NCBI RefSeq assembly: GCF_030269515.1
Contig: NZ_BSTM01000004.1
Span: 186,001 to 250,000, forward strand
DNA: 64,000 bases
Direction of reading: 5' to 3'
Origin: Actinomadura sp. NBRC 104412
Lineage (GTDB): Bacteria; Actinomycetota; Actinomycetes; Streptosporangiales; Streptosporangiaceae
Shown here: positions 51,535 to 61,942 of the stretch, one piece after another
Position numbering within the stretch: the first letter of the stretch is position 1
Layout: every line of letters starts with the position of its first letter
Position numbers and translations under genes: made by a program
Notes under the pieces: model-generated
Database searches by the model: none
Seen by the model: only the letters and a program-made list of their open reading frames with translations
What the model was told of the DNA's origin: nothing

Positions 51535-53126
51535 GAGGCGGCCCCGTTCTCGGCGCCGGTCATGGCCGAGCCCAGTTCCTCGGGGGTGACCGTGCCCGGA
51601 TCGACCTGGGCGACCAGCCGGCCGCGCAGGATCACGTGCAGGGTGTCGGACATTCCGATGAGTTCCTCGAGGTCGGCGCTGATCAGCAGGACGGCCAGGC
51701 CGGCGGCGCGGGCCTGGCGCAGGTACTCCCAGATGGCGGCCTGGGCGCCGACGTCGATGCCGCGGGTGGGATGGGCGGCGATCAGCAGGTGCGGGTCGCC
51801 GGACATCTCCCGGCCCACGATCAGCTTCTGCTGGTTGCCGCCCGACAGCGCGGCGGCGGGGACGTCGATCCCGGGGGTGCGCACGTCGTACTCGCGCACG
51901 ATGCGCATGGTGTCGCGGCGCGCGCCGCGCCGGTCCACCCAGGGGCCGCGGACGTTGGGACGCCGGGTCTGGTGGCCCAGCATCCGGTTCTCCCAGAGCG
52001 TGCCTTCGAGGATGAGCCCGTGCCGGTGCCGGTCCTCGGGGATGTAGGCGATCCCGGCCTCGCGGCGGCGCCGGGTGGGCCAGTGGGTGATGTCCTCGCC
52101 GCCGTAGGAGATGGTCCCGGCGTCGGCGTGCCGGATCCCCATGATCGTCTCGATCAGCTCACCCTGGCCGTTGCCCTCCACCCCGGCCAGGCCGACGATC
52201 TCGCCGCGTCTGATCCGCAGCGACACCCCGTCCACCACGGGACGGCCCTCGGGGGTGAGCACGGTCAGCCCGTCCACCTGGAGCTGCACGTCCTCGGTGA
52301 CCGTGGACGTGCGCAGCTCGGGCGTGGGCAGCTCGGAACCGACCATCAGCTCGGCCAGCCGCCGCGAGGTCGTCTCGCGCGGGTCCAGGCCGGTCGCGAC
52401 GGTGGTGCCGCGGCGCAGCACCGAGATCCGGTCGGCCACCGACAGCACCTCGTCCAGCTTGTGCGAGATGAACAGCACGGTCAGGCCCTCGGCGCGCAGC
52501 TCGCGCAGGTTGCCGAACAGCTCGTCGACCTCCTGCGGGACGAGCACGGCGGTGGGCTCGTCCAGGATCAGCACCTTCGCGCCCCGGTAGAGCACCTTGA
52601 GGATCTCCACCCGCTGCCGGTCGCCCACGCCCAGCGACTCCACCAGCACGTCCGGGTCCACCCGCAGCCCGTACTGCTCGGACATCGTCTTGATCTTCTC
52701 GCGGGCGGCGGCGAAGTCGATCCGGCCGCGGCGCCGGGGCTCGGCGCCCAGGATCACGTTCTCCAGGACGGTCAGGTTGTCGGCCAGCTTGAAGTGCTGG
52801 TGCACCATGCCGATGCCGCGCGCGATCGCGTCGGCCGGGGTGCGCAGCGTCACCCGCTCGCCGTCGATCTCGATGGTGCCCTCGTCCGGCCGCTGCATCC
52901 CGTACAGGATCTTCATCAGCGTGGACTTGCCGGCGCCGTTCTCACCGCACAGCGCGTGCACCTCACCACGCTCGATGGTCAGGTCGATGTCCCTGTTGGC
53001 CACCACGCCGGGGAACCGCTTGGTGATCGAGGTGAGCCGCACGGCCGGTGTGGCGGGCGCCGTGGGCGTGGTGGACGCCTGGGGGCGCTCCTCCCGCGGC
53101 CCGTCCGCGGGGAGATCGTCAGGCAC
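51531..53126 (-). CDS. Nucleoside ABC transporter ATPase (two nucleotide-binding domains)
   Basis: A 531-residue tandem ATPase of sugar/nucleoside type. Domain one (about 27-265) has Walker A GENGAGKST, signature SLGVGDRQRVEI and Walker B LILDEPTAVL. Domain two (about 275-525) has a degenerate P-loop GVEGNGQGE, signature LSGGNQQK and LLIAAHPTRG in place of the normal Walker B Glu. That asymmetry is usual for this family. The GTG at 53126 has AAGGGG 5 bases before it. The bmpA gene lies upstream, with a hairpin between. Confidence 0.92.
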   Translation of the reverse strand: MPDDLPADGPREERPQASTTPTAPATPAVRLTSITKRFPGVVANRDIDLTIERGEVHALCGENGAGKSTLMKILYGMQRPDEGTIEIDGERVTLRTPADAIARGIGMVHQHFKLADNLTVLENVILGAEPRRRGRIDFAAAREKIKTMSEQYGLRVDPDVLVESLGVGDRQRVEILKVLYRGAKVLILDEPTAVLVPQEVDELFGNLRELRAEGLTVLFISHKLDEVLSVADRISVLRRGTTVATGLDPRETTSRRLAELMVGSELPTPELRTSTVTEDVQLQVDGLTVLTPEGRPVVDGVSLRIRRGEIVGLAGVEGNGQGELIETIMGIRHADAGTISYGGEDITHWPTRRRREAGIAYIPEDRHRHGLILEGTLWENRMLGHQTRRPNVRGPWVDRRGARRDTMRIVREYDVRTPGIDVPAAALSGGNQQKLIVGREMSGDPHLLIAAHPTRGIDVGAQAAIWEYLRQARAAGLAVLLISADLEELIGMSDTLHVILRGRLVAQVDPGTVTPEELGSAMTGAENGAAS

Positions 53127-53227
53127 GCGTGCCCCTTCTGATCGCTGGTCGGCCCGCCCGCCGTCCGGCGCGGGCGGGCCACGGTGCGCTTCGGCGCGGC
53201 GCGGGCGCGCCGCGGATCGGCGCCGGT

Positions 53228-53252
53228 GGCGGCCCGTCACGGGCGGGCCGCC
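53228..53252 (-). terminator. Hairpin between bmpA and the ABC ATPase gene
   Basis: A 9-bp perfect stem (GGCGGCCCG / CGGGCCGCC) with a 7-base loop starts about 23 bases after the bmpA stop. It could end most transcripts there and yield more binding protein than transporter, a common arrangement. No T-run is present. Confidence 0.5.
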
Positions 53253-53274
53253 CCGGCGCGTCAGGACCCGCCGG

Positions 53275-54327
53275 TCAGGGCTTGACCGGCACCGTGATCT
53301 TGCCGGACTTGATGTCGGTCGCGTAGGCGTCCAGCTTGGCCTTGATGTCGTCGAGCTGGCCGCCGGAGGTGGCGTAGCCCACCCCGTCGTTGGTCAGGTC
53401 GTACTTCTTGGTGCCGGGCTTGAACGTGTTGTTGGCGACCGAGTTGACGAAGTCGAAGACCGCCACGTCCACCCGCTTCACCATCGAGGTCAGGATGTGG
53501 TCCTTGACGTCGGCGACGGCGGGCTGGTTGTACTGGTCGGAGTCGACCCCGATCGCCCACTTGCCGGCCGCGCCCACGGTCTTGATGACACCGATCCCGG
53601 CGCCGCCCGCGGCGTGGTAGATCACGTCCGCGCCGGCGTCGAGCTGGCCCTTGGCGGCCTCGTTGCCCAGGGCCGGGTTCTTGAAGCCGTCGAAGTTCGG
53701 CGGCTGGGTCAGGTACTTGGCCGGGACGATCTTGATGTCCGGGCGGGCGGCCTTCGCGCCCGCCTCGTACCCGGCCTGGAACTTGTGGATCAGCGGCACG
53801 TTCACGCCGCCGATGAAGCCGATGGTGCCGGTCTTGGACTTCAGCGCCGCCGCCGCGCCCACGAGGTAGGAGCCCTGCTCCTCGGAGAAGCAGGCGCCCA
53901 TGACGTTGTTGCCCTCCACCTTGCACTGGTCGGCGTCGACGACCAGGAACTTGGTGTTCGGGAAGTCCTTGGCGACCTTGATGATGGAGTTGGTGTAGGC
54001 GAAGCCCACGCCGATCACCGGGTTGTAGCCGCGGTTGGCCAGCAGGCGCAGCCGGGACTCCTTGTCGGCGTCGGGCTCGTCGGGCTTGGCCGAGATCTCC
54101 TCGGTGGTGATGTTCAGGTCCTTCTTCACCCGGTCCAGGCCCGCCGCGGCCGAGTCGTTGAACGACTGGTCGCCGCGCCCGCCGATGTCGAAGGCCAGCC
54201 CCACCTTCAGGGTCTTCTTGTCGCCCTCTCCCCCGCTGGAGGCTTCCTTGCCACCGCACGCGGCAGCACTGAGCAGCAGCGCTGCGCCCGTCACGGTGAC
54301 GAGCGACATCTTCATTCCACGGCGCAA
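53275..54327 (-). CDS. bmpA: BMP-family nucleoside-binding lipoprotein
   Basis: A 350-residue substrate-binding lipoprotein. The signal peptide ends LLSAAAC with a Gly/Ser tether after it. The mature domain follows the BmpA/PnrA fold: KVGLAFDIGGRGDQSFND, VGFAYTNSI, GFIGGVNVPLIHKFQAGYE and DVIYHAAGGAGIGV. The start is probably TTG at 54327, since AAGGAG lies 8 bases before it; an in-frame ATG at 54351 is upstream of that site. It should capture nucleosides for the following ABC transporter. Confidence 0.92.
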   Translation of the reverse strand: MRRGMKMSLVTVTGAALLLSAAACGGKEASSGGEGDKKTLKVGLAFDIGGRGDQSFNDSAAAGLDRVKKDLNITTEEISAKPDEPDADKESRLRLLANRGYNPVIGVGFAYTNSIIKVAKDFPNTKFLVVDADQCKVEGNNVMGACFSEEQGSYLVGAAAALKSKTGTIGFIGGVNVPLIHKFQAGYEAGAKAARPDIKIVPAKYLTQPPNFDGFKNPALGNEAAKGQLDAGADVIYHAAGGAGIGVIKTVGAAGKWAIGVDSDQYNQPAVADVKDHILTSMVKRVDVAVFDFVNSVANNTFKPGTKKYDLTNDGVGYATSGGQLDDIKAKLDAYATDIKSGKITVPVKP

Positions 54328-54540
54328 GACAGCGCTCCTTCCGTTCCCCATGAAATCGATCGGACGCTACCCCGCAAATCAGGTAAAAAGGCACGCGTGC
54401 ACCGTTTCGCAATGCGTCCGTTACCAAGGTGTGGACCTAGATCGCCCAGGTCAGGGCGGTGGACGCGGGGGAACGGAAGGGGCTGCGCGGGCCTTTGATC
54501 GCCCATTGCGGTGTCCGTTCGGTGGGGGGACGGGTGCGGG

Positions 54541-55974
54541 TCAGGCCAGGGCGGCGCCCTCGACGGGCTCGGCCTCGCCGGACCGGCCGCCGCCCCAGAG
54601 CGCGTTGAGGGCGGTGGCGGTCAGCACCCGGACGCCGACGGCGATGCAGCTCTCGTCCACGTCGAAGTCGCCGCGGTGCAGGTCGTACTCGCCCGCGGAG
54701 CCGGGGGTGCGGACGCCCAGCCTGGCCAGCGCGCCGGGGATCGACTCCAGGTACCAGCCGAAGTCCTCGCCGCCCAGGCTCTGCGGCGTGGGGACGGCGG
54801 CGTCCTCGTCCAGCACCTGCGCCGCCGCGTCCCGGAACATCTGGACGCTGGCGGCCTCGTTCACGGTCGGGGGGACGCCCCGCACGTACTCCAGCGACGC
54901 CTCCACGTCGTAGGCCGCCGCCACCGACTGGAGCAGCGACTTCATCATCTCGGGCGCCCGGTGCCACGCCTCGTCGTCCAGGCAGCGGACGGTGCCCTCG
55001 GCGATGCCGTCGTCGGGGATGGCGTTGGCCACCGAGCCGGCCGACACCCGCCCCCACACCAGCGACAGGCTGGAGCGCGGGTCGACCCGCCGGGACAGCG
55101 CGGACGGCAGCTCGGTCACGATCTTGGCGAGCGCGTACACCAGGTCCGCGGTCAGGTGCGGGCGGGCGGTGTGGCCGCCGGGCCCGGTCACCTTCACGTA
55201 CACCTTGTCGCAGGCCGCGGTGATCGGGCCGGTGCGCAGGCCGAGCTGCCCGACCTCGATGCGCGGGTCGCAGTGCAGCGCGAAGGCCCGGTCGACCCCG
55301 CAGATGCCGCCGGCCGCCATCACGTCCAGCGCGCCGCCCGGGGTCTCCTCGGCGGGCTGGAACAGCAGCCGCACCCGGCCGGGCAGCAGCCCCGCCGCGG
55401 CCTGCTGCGCCAGGAACAGCCCCGCGCCGAGCACCATCGTGGTGTGCACGTCGTGCCCGCAGGCGTGGGCGACGCCCGGCACGGTCGAGCGGTACGGGAC
55501 GCCGGACTTCTCGTCCTGGAGCGGCAGCGCGTCGATGTCGGCGCGCAGCGCGATGGTCGGGCCGTCCTCGGGCCCGATGTCGCAGATCAGGCCGGTGCCC
55601 CGGGGCAGCACCCGGGGGTCGAGCCCGGCCTCGGTGAGGCGTTCGGCGATCCGCTTGGTGGTGCGGTACTCGGCGTAGCCGAGCTCGGGGTGCATGTGAA
55701 GATCGCGGCGGAACTCGATCAGCGCGCTCTCCTGCCGGGACAGGAACGCGTCGAGCTGGAGCTGCAGCGCGGCGCCGCCCAGGCCGGCGGCTTCGCCGCG
55801 CTCCGGGCGCTCCGGTGGTTCAAGCCCGGGCATCACCCCGGGTCCCGTTCGGGTCATCTGCGTCCCCTGCGCCGGGGCGGCGCCCGGAGGCGTCCGCCCG
55901 CTGGTCTGTTCGGTGCGGTCCCCGTCACCCTCCGGTGGTGGTCCCGCGGGTTCGGGCTCCTCAGCTCGCGGCAC
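54541..55974 (-). CDS. M20-family amidohydrolase
   Basis: A 477-residue metallohydrolase of the hippurate hydrolase/IAA-amino-acid hydrolase type. Metal-binding motifs are HACGHDVHTT, FQPAEET and ALHCDP, plus GGEDFGWYL near the C terminus. The dimerisation domain lies between. The first 70 residues are Pro/Glu-rich and have no counterpart in shorter relatives. The GTG at 55974 has GGAGG 6 bases before it and overlaps the upstream gene by 14 bases, so the longer form looks real. The substrate is an N-acyl amino acid or related amide, not determinable here. Confidence 0.85.
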   Translation of the reverse strand: MPRAEEPEPAGPPPEGDGDRTEQTSGRTPPGAAPAQGTQMTRTGPGVMPGLEPPERPERGEAAGLGGAALQLQLDAFLSRQESALIEFRRDLHMHPELGYAEYRTTKRIAERLTEAGLDPRVLPRGTGLICDIGPEDGPTIALRADIDALPLQDEKSGVPYRSTVPGVAHACGHDVHTTMVLGAGLFLAQQAAAGLLPGRVRLLFQPAEETPGGALDVMAAGGICGVDRAFALHCDPRIEVGQLGLRTGPITAACDKVYVKVTGPGGHTARPHLTADLVYALAKIVTELPSALSRRVDPRSSLSLVWGRVSAGSVANAIPDDGIAEGTVRCLDDEAWHRAPEMMKSLLQSVAAAYDVEASLEYVRGVPPTVNEAASVQMFRDAAAQVLDEDAAVPTPQSLGGEDFGWYLESIPGALARLGVRTPGSAGEYDLHRGDFDVDESCIAVGVRVLTATALNALWGGGRSGEAEPVEGAALA

Positions 55975-57127
55975 CTGCCACCTCCCCGAGAGTGACGAAC
56001 CTGTCCTGCGCCAACTCCATGATCGCCGCGTCCACCATGTCGGTCACGGTGCCGCCCTCGGCACGGATCGCGCGCTGCCGTTCGTAGGGCGCCCCGTGCT
56101 CCAGGACCTCCCCGGCGACCTTCAGCTCCTCCGCGCAGCCGAGCCGGTCGGCCACCGGTTCGAGCTCGCGGATCAGCTCGTAGAGGTCGTCGCGGAGCGG
56201 GGCGGTGGCGCCAGCGTCGTCGGTGATGACGATGGCGTCAAGCCCGTACCTGGTGGCGCGCCACTTGTTGTCGCGCACCACCCAGGCCGCCGGACGCGGC
56301 AGCGTGTAACCACGGTCCAGCTGCTGCTCGAAGAGCGTGACCAGGCTTTGGCAGAGCGCCGCGGCCATGCCCAGCTCGCGGGGTGTGGGGATCCCGTCGA
56401 ACATCCGGATCTCGACGGTGCCGAAATCGGGATGCGGGCGGATGTCCCACCACACCTCCTTGATGCTCCGGATGGTACCCGCACGCAGCAAGGTATCCAT
56501 GTAATCCTCGAAGGCCGCCCAGTCGTCCAGGAGGTGGGGCGGACCGGCGGTGGGAAGCTGGCCGAACACCACGGCCCGGCTGGAGGCCAGGCCGGTGTCG
56601 TGACCGCTCCAGTACGGGCTCGACGCGGTGAGGGCGAGGAAGTGCGGCAGGTAGCACGACAGCGCGTTGACGATCGGGATCGCCTTGTCGACGTCGCTCA
56701 CGCCCACGTGGACGTGGACGCCGAACGTCTGGATGCGGCGGGCCAGCCACTGCATCTCCTCGATGAGGTCGGCGTAGCGCTGCACCGGGGCCATGACCGC
56801 GTCCCGCCAGTCGCTGATCGGGTGGGTGCCGGTGCAGGCCAGCGTGATGCCGCGCTCGGCGGCCGCGGCGCGCAGCTCGGCGACCGTGGCGGCCAGGTCG
56901 TCCTTGGCCTCCCCGACCGTCTGGCAGATATCGGTCACGATCTCGACCGTGGACTCCATCAGCTCGTGCCGGATCTTGGGGATGTCGCCGCCCTCGCTGA
57001 GCATGGGCAGGGAGGCCAGCACCTCGCGGGCGTCCTGGCGCAGTTGCCGGGTCTCGGCGTCCACGAGTTGGAGCTCCCACTCCACGCCCAGCGTCGCGCC
57101 ACGCGACGGGTTGAAGTCAATGGCCAC
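55961..57127 (-). CDS. GCS2-family carboxylate-amine ligase (YbdK-like)
   Basis: A 388-residue ATP-dependent ligase related to glutamate-cysteine ligase. The opening TLGVEWELQLVD matches the GVEEE metal/ATP motif of the family, with Trp in place of one Glu. Further motifs are GTHPISDW, HVHVGVSD and the GTVEIRMFDG region. Members join a carboxylate (often glutamate) to an amine; the real substrate is usually unknown. The GTG at 57127 follows GGAGG by 7 bases. It is translationally overlapped with the amidohydrolase gene, so one may make and the other break an amide bond (inference). Confidence 0.83.
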   Translation of the reverse strand: MAIDFNPSRGATLGVEWELQLVDAETRQLRQDAREVLASLPMLSEGGDIPKIRHELMESTVEIVTDICQTVGEAKDDLAATVAELRAAAAERGITLACTGTHPISDWRDAVMAPVQRYADLIEEMQWLARRIQTFGVHVHVGVSDVDKAIPIVNALSCYLPHFLALTASSPYWSGHDTGLASSRAVVFGQLPTAGPPHLLDDWAAFEDYMDTLLRAGTIRSIKEVWWDIRPHPDFGTVEIRMFDGIPTPRELGMAAALCQSLVTLFEQQLDRGYTLPRPAAWVVRDNKWRATRYGLDAIVITDDAGATAPLRDDLYELIRELEPVADRLGCAEELKVAGEVLEHGAPYERQRAIRAEGGTVTDMVDAAIMELAQDRFVTLGEVAGAAS

Positions 57128-57658
57128 GGCCCAACCTCCGTCCACAATCCTCGCAGGTCGCTGCGTGGCACGTGGCGCATTTCAACCAGCGGGCACCCAA
57201 GCCTGGACTAGACCGTTTCCAGGCCCCGGCTACCCCTCTCATGATGGCGCCCCGTGCCCCCCGCCCATCGGAAAACCATGCCCTATGGGGATCATTTGAC
57301 TCATCCGGGCGGGCACTGATCACACAGTGTCATTCTTTTCGGTCACCATATGGTCAACCCGGCATGACTCGATCGCACTAGTCAGGCCGTCCGGAACCCC
57401 GTCGAGCGCGACCCCGATGAACACAGTGGGTGACGGGCGAATATCGGACGGTATCCGGGGCACGATCGGGTCATGACCGGAACCGGCGGACATCCAGCCC
57501 GGCGCACCGTCCCGGCCATGCGCCGCATTCGTCCGAACTATCCAAGTTATTCCGCTATCACACTAAAGAGCGCTCAAGAGCAACAACTGACTGTTCTATC
57601 GGAAAGATGTTGTTCCGCTACCGTCGCCGAGTCTTCTACTCTTCTGAGGTCACGAGCG
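57128..57658. other. Divergent control region between the GCS2 ligase and the carboxypeptidase
   Basis: This 531-base gap has no supported gene. Its right part (57535-57660) is unusually AT-rich for this genome and must hold the carboxypeptidase promoter; TACTCT at 57637-57642 is the best -10. The left part contains short frames that I reject. GAGCGCTC, a perfect 8-bp palindrome, lies near 57569. Confidence 0.45.
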
Positions 57659-59056
57659 ATGAGCGGGGCGACCGTAACGGCGTGGGTTCTCAGAAGGGGC
57701 GGCACAGGCTTGCGAGGACGGCCACTTCGACATCGTCGGGCATCGGACACGGCAGGGAACGCGAGGACGCCGGGCACGGCGCGCGCACGGCGCGGTGCCG
57801 CCGCGCTGGCCGTTCCACTGATCACCGGATCGCTGCTCACCCCGCTCGCACCGCCCGCGGCGGCGGACCCGGGCCGACCCGAGGAACCGGTCGGCGGACC
57901 GCGGCTCGGCGGCAGAGGCGTGATCGTCGACCGGAGCGAGGGGGCGCCGGCCGCACCCAAGATCGGCGCGGCCTCGTACCTGATCGCCGACGCCGACACC
58001 GGCGATGTGCTGGCCGCCAAGGACCCGCACGGCCACTATCTGCCCGCGAGCACCATCAAGACGCTCACGGCGCTGACGCTCGTCCCCAAGCTGAACCCGA
58101 ACGCGCTGGTACGCCCGACGCAGGAGACCTGCGACGTCGAGGGCACCAAGGTCGGCATGACCCCGAAGATGCAGTACAAGGTCTCCGACCTGTTCTACGC
58201 CCTGATGATGATGTCGGCCAACGACGCCGCGCTGGGGCTCGCGCAGGCCAACGGGGGCGTCGAGAAGACGCTCGCGGACATGAACGCCGAGGCCAGGCGG
58301 ATCAACGCGCATGACACGCTGGCCGGCTCGCCCAACGGGCTGGACACCGACCTGGGGCTGACCGTCAAGACGCAGCACACCTCGGCCTACGACCTGGCCC
58401 TGATCCTGCGGGAGGGGCTGAAGAACCCCAGCTTCCGCAAGTACGTGGAGACCGTCGACCACCGGTTCCCCGCGCCGCCCACCAAGAAGCAGCGGAAGGC
58501 GGGCAAGAAGGTCGGCGGCTATCCGATCCACACCCACAACCGGATGCTGCCGGGCCAGTCCCAGGAGTACAAGGGCATGATCGGCGGCAAGAACGGCTAC
58601 ACGGTCGCGTCCAAGCAGACCTTCGTGGCGGCGGCCCGCCGCGGCGGCCACACCATCGTGATCTCGCTGATGAAGGCCGACCAGCAGCCCTCGGTGCTCG
58701 CCAAGGAGCTGCTGGACTGGGGGTTCGCGGCGCGTGGCAAGGTCAAGCCGGTCGGCACGCTGGTGCAGCCGGTCGACGCGCAGGCCCGGCAGAAGAAGAA
58801 GGCCGTCGGCGACAACGCGCCGCTGCCGTCCAAGGCGGGCGACGACGACGGCTTGATGGGCGACTGGGCGGTGCCGGCGACAGGAGGGGCCATCGCGGCC
58901 GTGGTCGCAGGCTGGGCCGGTTTCCTGGCGATCCGCCGCCGCAGGGTCGCGGCCGAGTTCCGCAGGGGCATGAACCAGCCGGCGAACCTGACCGGCGCGT
59001 CCGCCGCGCCCGCCGCGTCCCGCTGGTCGGACGAGCTGGACGACAGGGACGCGTGA
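57659..59056 (+). CDS. dacA: D-alanyl-D-alanine carboxypeptidase (S11 family)
   Basis: A 465-residue penicillin-binding protein that trims the last D-Ala from peptidoglycan stems. A long basic leader precedes the signal helix (about 48-70). The catalytic S131-x-x-K134 is in PASTIKTL and the SxN motif is SAND. The third motif reads KNG instead of KTG. After the domain come a low-complexity spacer and a C-terminal helix (GGAIAAVVAGWAGFLAI) with Arg residues after it, so it is anchored at both ends or only at the C-terminal end after cleavage. GAGG lies 9 bases before the ATG at 57659; the frame is open further upstream but has no better start. Confidence 0.9.
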   Translation: MSGATVTAWVLRRGGTGLRGRPLRHRRASDTAGNARTPGTARARRGAAALAVPLITGSLLTPLAPPAAADPGRPEEPVGGPRLGGRGVIVDRSEGAPAAPKIGAASYLIADADTGDVLAAKDPHGHYLPASTIKTLTALTLVPKLNPNALVRPTQETCDVEGTKVGMTPKMQYKVSDLFYALMMMSANDAALGLAQANGGVEKTLADMNAEARRINAHDTLAGSPNGLDTDLGLTVKTQHTSAYDLALILREGLKNPSFRKYVETVDHRFPAPPTKKQRKAGKKVGGYPIHTHNRMLPGQSQEYKGMIGGKNGYTVASKQTFVAAARRGGHTIVISLMKADQQPSVLAKELLDWGFAARGKVKPVGTLVQPVDAQARQKKKAVGDNAPLPSKAGDDDGLMGDWAVPATGGAIAAVVAGWAGFLAIRRRRVAAEFRRGMNQPANLTGASAAPAASRWSDELDDRDA

Positions 59057-59115
59057 GCCGCCGGGCGCCGTGAGCCCTCGGGAGCCGTGAGCCGGCGGGA
59101 GCCGTGAGCCGCGGG
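59053..59115. repeat. 17-bp tandem repeat, about 3.7 copies
   Basis: GTGAGCCGGCGGGAGCC-like units begin at 59053, 59070, 59087 and 59104. They fill the entire gap between two converging genes, and the carboxypeptidase stop codon is part of the first unit. Confidence 0.85.
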
Positions 59116-59117
59116 GC

Positions 59118-60083
59118 TCAGCCGCACCGGGCTTTGGCCCGCAGGCGCGTGGACGCCGGAGCGTCGTCGGGAACGTCCGCCTCCAGCACCGCCCTGCGGG
59201 TCGCGGTCCAGGCCGCCACCAGCAGCAGGAACCGCGACACCACGTTGATCCAGATCATCAGCCCGACCAGCACGGCGAACGACGCGTACACCGGGTTGCG
59301 GGTGGTGTTGCCGAGCAGCAGCGCGGCGAGCTGCTTCAGCAGCTCGAAGCCGAGGGCGCCGGCCAGCGCGCCGCGGGAGATCGTCCGCCACGGCGCCCCG
59401 GTGCCCGACAGCCGGCTGAACAGCACCAGGAACACCACGGCGTCGAAGAAGATCGCCATGCCCAGGGACAGCAGGCGCAGCGCGGCGCCCGCCCCGGTCA
59501 CCTCGTCCAGCCCCAGCCATTCCAGCACGGTGTGGCTGGCCGAGGTGGTGAGGGTGGTCACCGCCATCCCGGTGATCAGCATCGCGCCGAGGAAGGCCAG
59601 CACCCCGCCGTCCCACAGCCTGGCCACCAGGAAGCCGCCCTCGGGGCGCGGGCGGTCCCAGATGTCGTGCAGCGCCTCGCGCAGCACCTGCACGCAGCCG
59701 AGCCCGGTGAACAGCAGCCCGGCCAGGCCGATGAGCCCGGCCGCGGTCTTGGACCGGGCGATCCGCTCCACGTCGAGCTGCTCCGACAACCCGGGCAGCA
59801 GCGTGCCGACCGCCTCGACGAACAGCCTCCTGGCCTCGTCGCTGACCCCGACCAGATAGCCCAGCAGCGCGTACGCCAGCGCCAGCAGCGGGAAGAACGA
59901 CAGGAACCCGTAGCAGGTCAGCGCGGCGGCCAGCCGGTCGCCCCGCTTGTCCTGGTAGCGGCGGTACGCGCGGACGAGATGGTCGAGCCAGGACCACCGC
60001 CGGCGCCAGGACCGCAGCAGGGCCGTCCCCGACCTCCGCGAGGACCGCGCCTTGCCCCACGCCCTGTTGATCAACCGCCGCAT
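59118..60083 (-). CDS. YihY/BrkB-family membrane protein
   Basis: A 321-residue inner-membrane protein with about six helices, the YihY/virulence factor BrkB type. Recognisable stretches are RGDRLAAALTCYGFLSFFPL, the helix AGLIGLAGLLFTGLG and the C-terminal YASFAVLVGLMIWINVVSRF. Despite an old name linking it to ribonuclease, members are thought to be transporters or envelope proteins of unclear function. The ATG at 60083 starts a basic N terminus of about 45 residues; GGAGG lies rather far upstream. Confidence 0.85.
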   Translation of the reverse strand: MRRLINRAWGKARSSRRSGTALLRSWRRRWSWLDHLVRAYRRYQDKRGDRLAAALTCYGFLSFFPLLALAYALLGYLVGVSDEARRLFVEAVGTLLPGLSEQLDVERIARSKTAAGLIGLAGLLFTGLGCVQVLREALHDIWDRPRPEGGFLVARLWDGGVLAFLGAMLITGMAVTTLTTSASHTVLEWLGLDEVTGAGAALRLLSLGMAIFFDAVVFLVLFSRLSGTGAPWRTISRGALAGALGFELLKQLAALLLGNTTRNPVYASFAVLVGLMIWINVVSRFLLLVAAWTATRRAVLEADVPDDAPASTRLRAKARCG

Positions 60084-60156
60084 GCCCGTTCCGTACCCCC
60101 CTCCTGACGAACCAAGCGGCGGTCGCCCTCCGGCCCGGCCGCCGGACGGAGGGCGG

Positions 60157-61942
<1,786 letters not shown>

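Noticed and set aside
57172..57381. 69-residue plus-strand open frame in the gap before the carboxypeptidase
   Set aside because: No ribosome-binding site, no recognisable domain, and it lies over the promoter region of the GCS2 gene.
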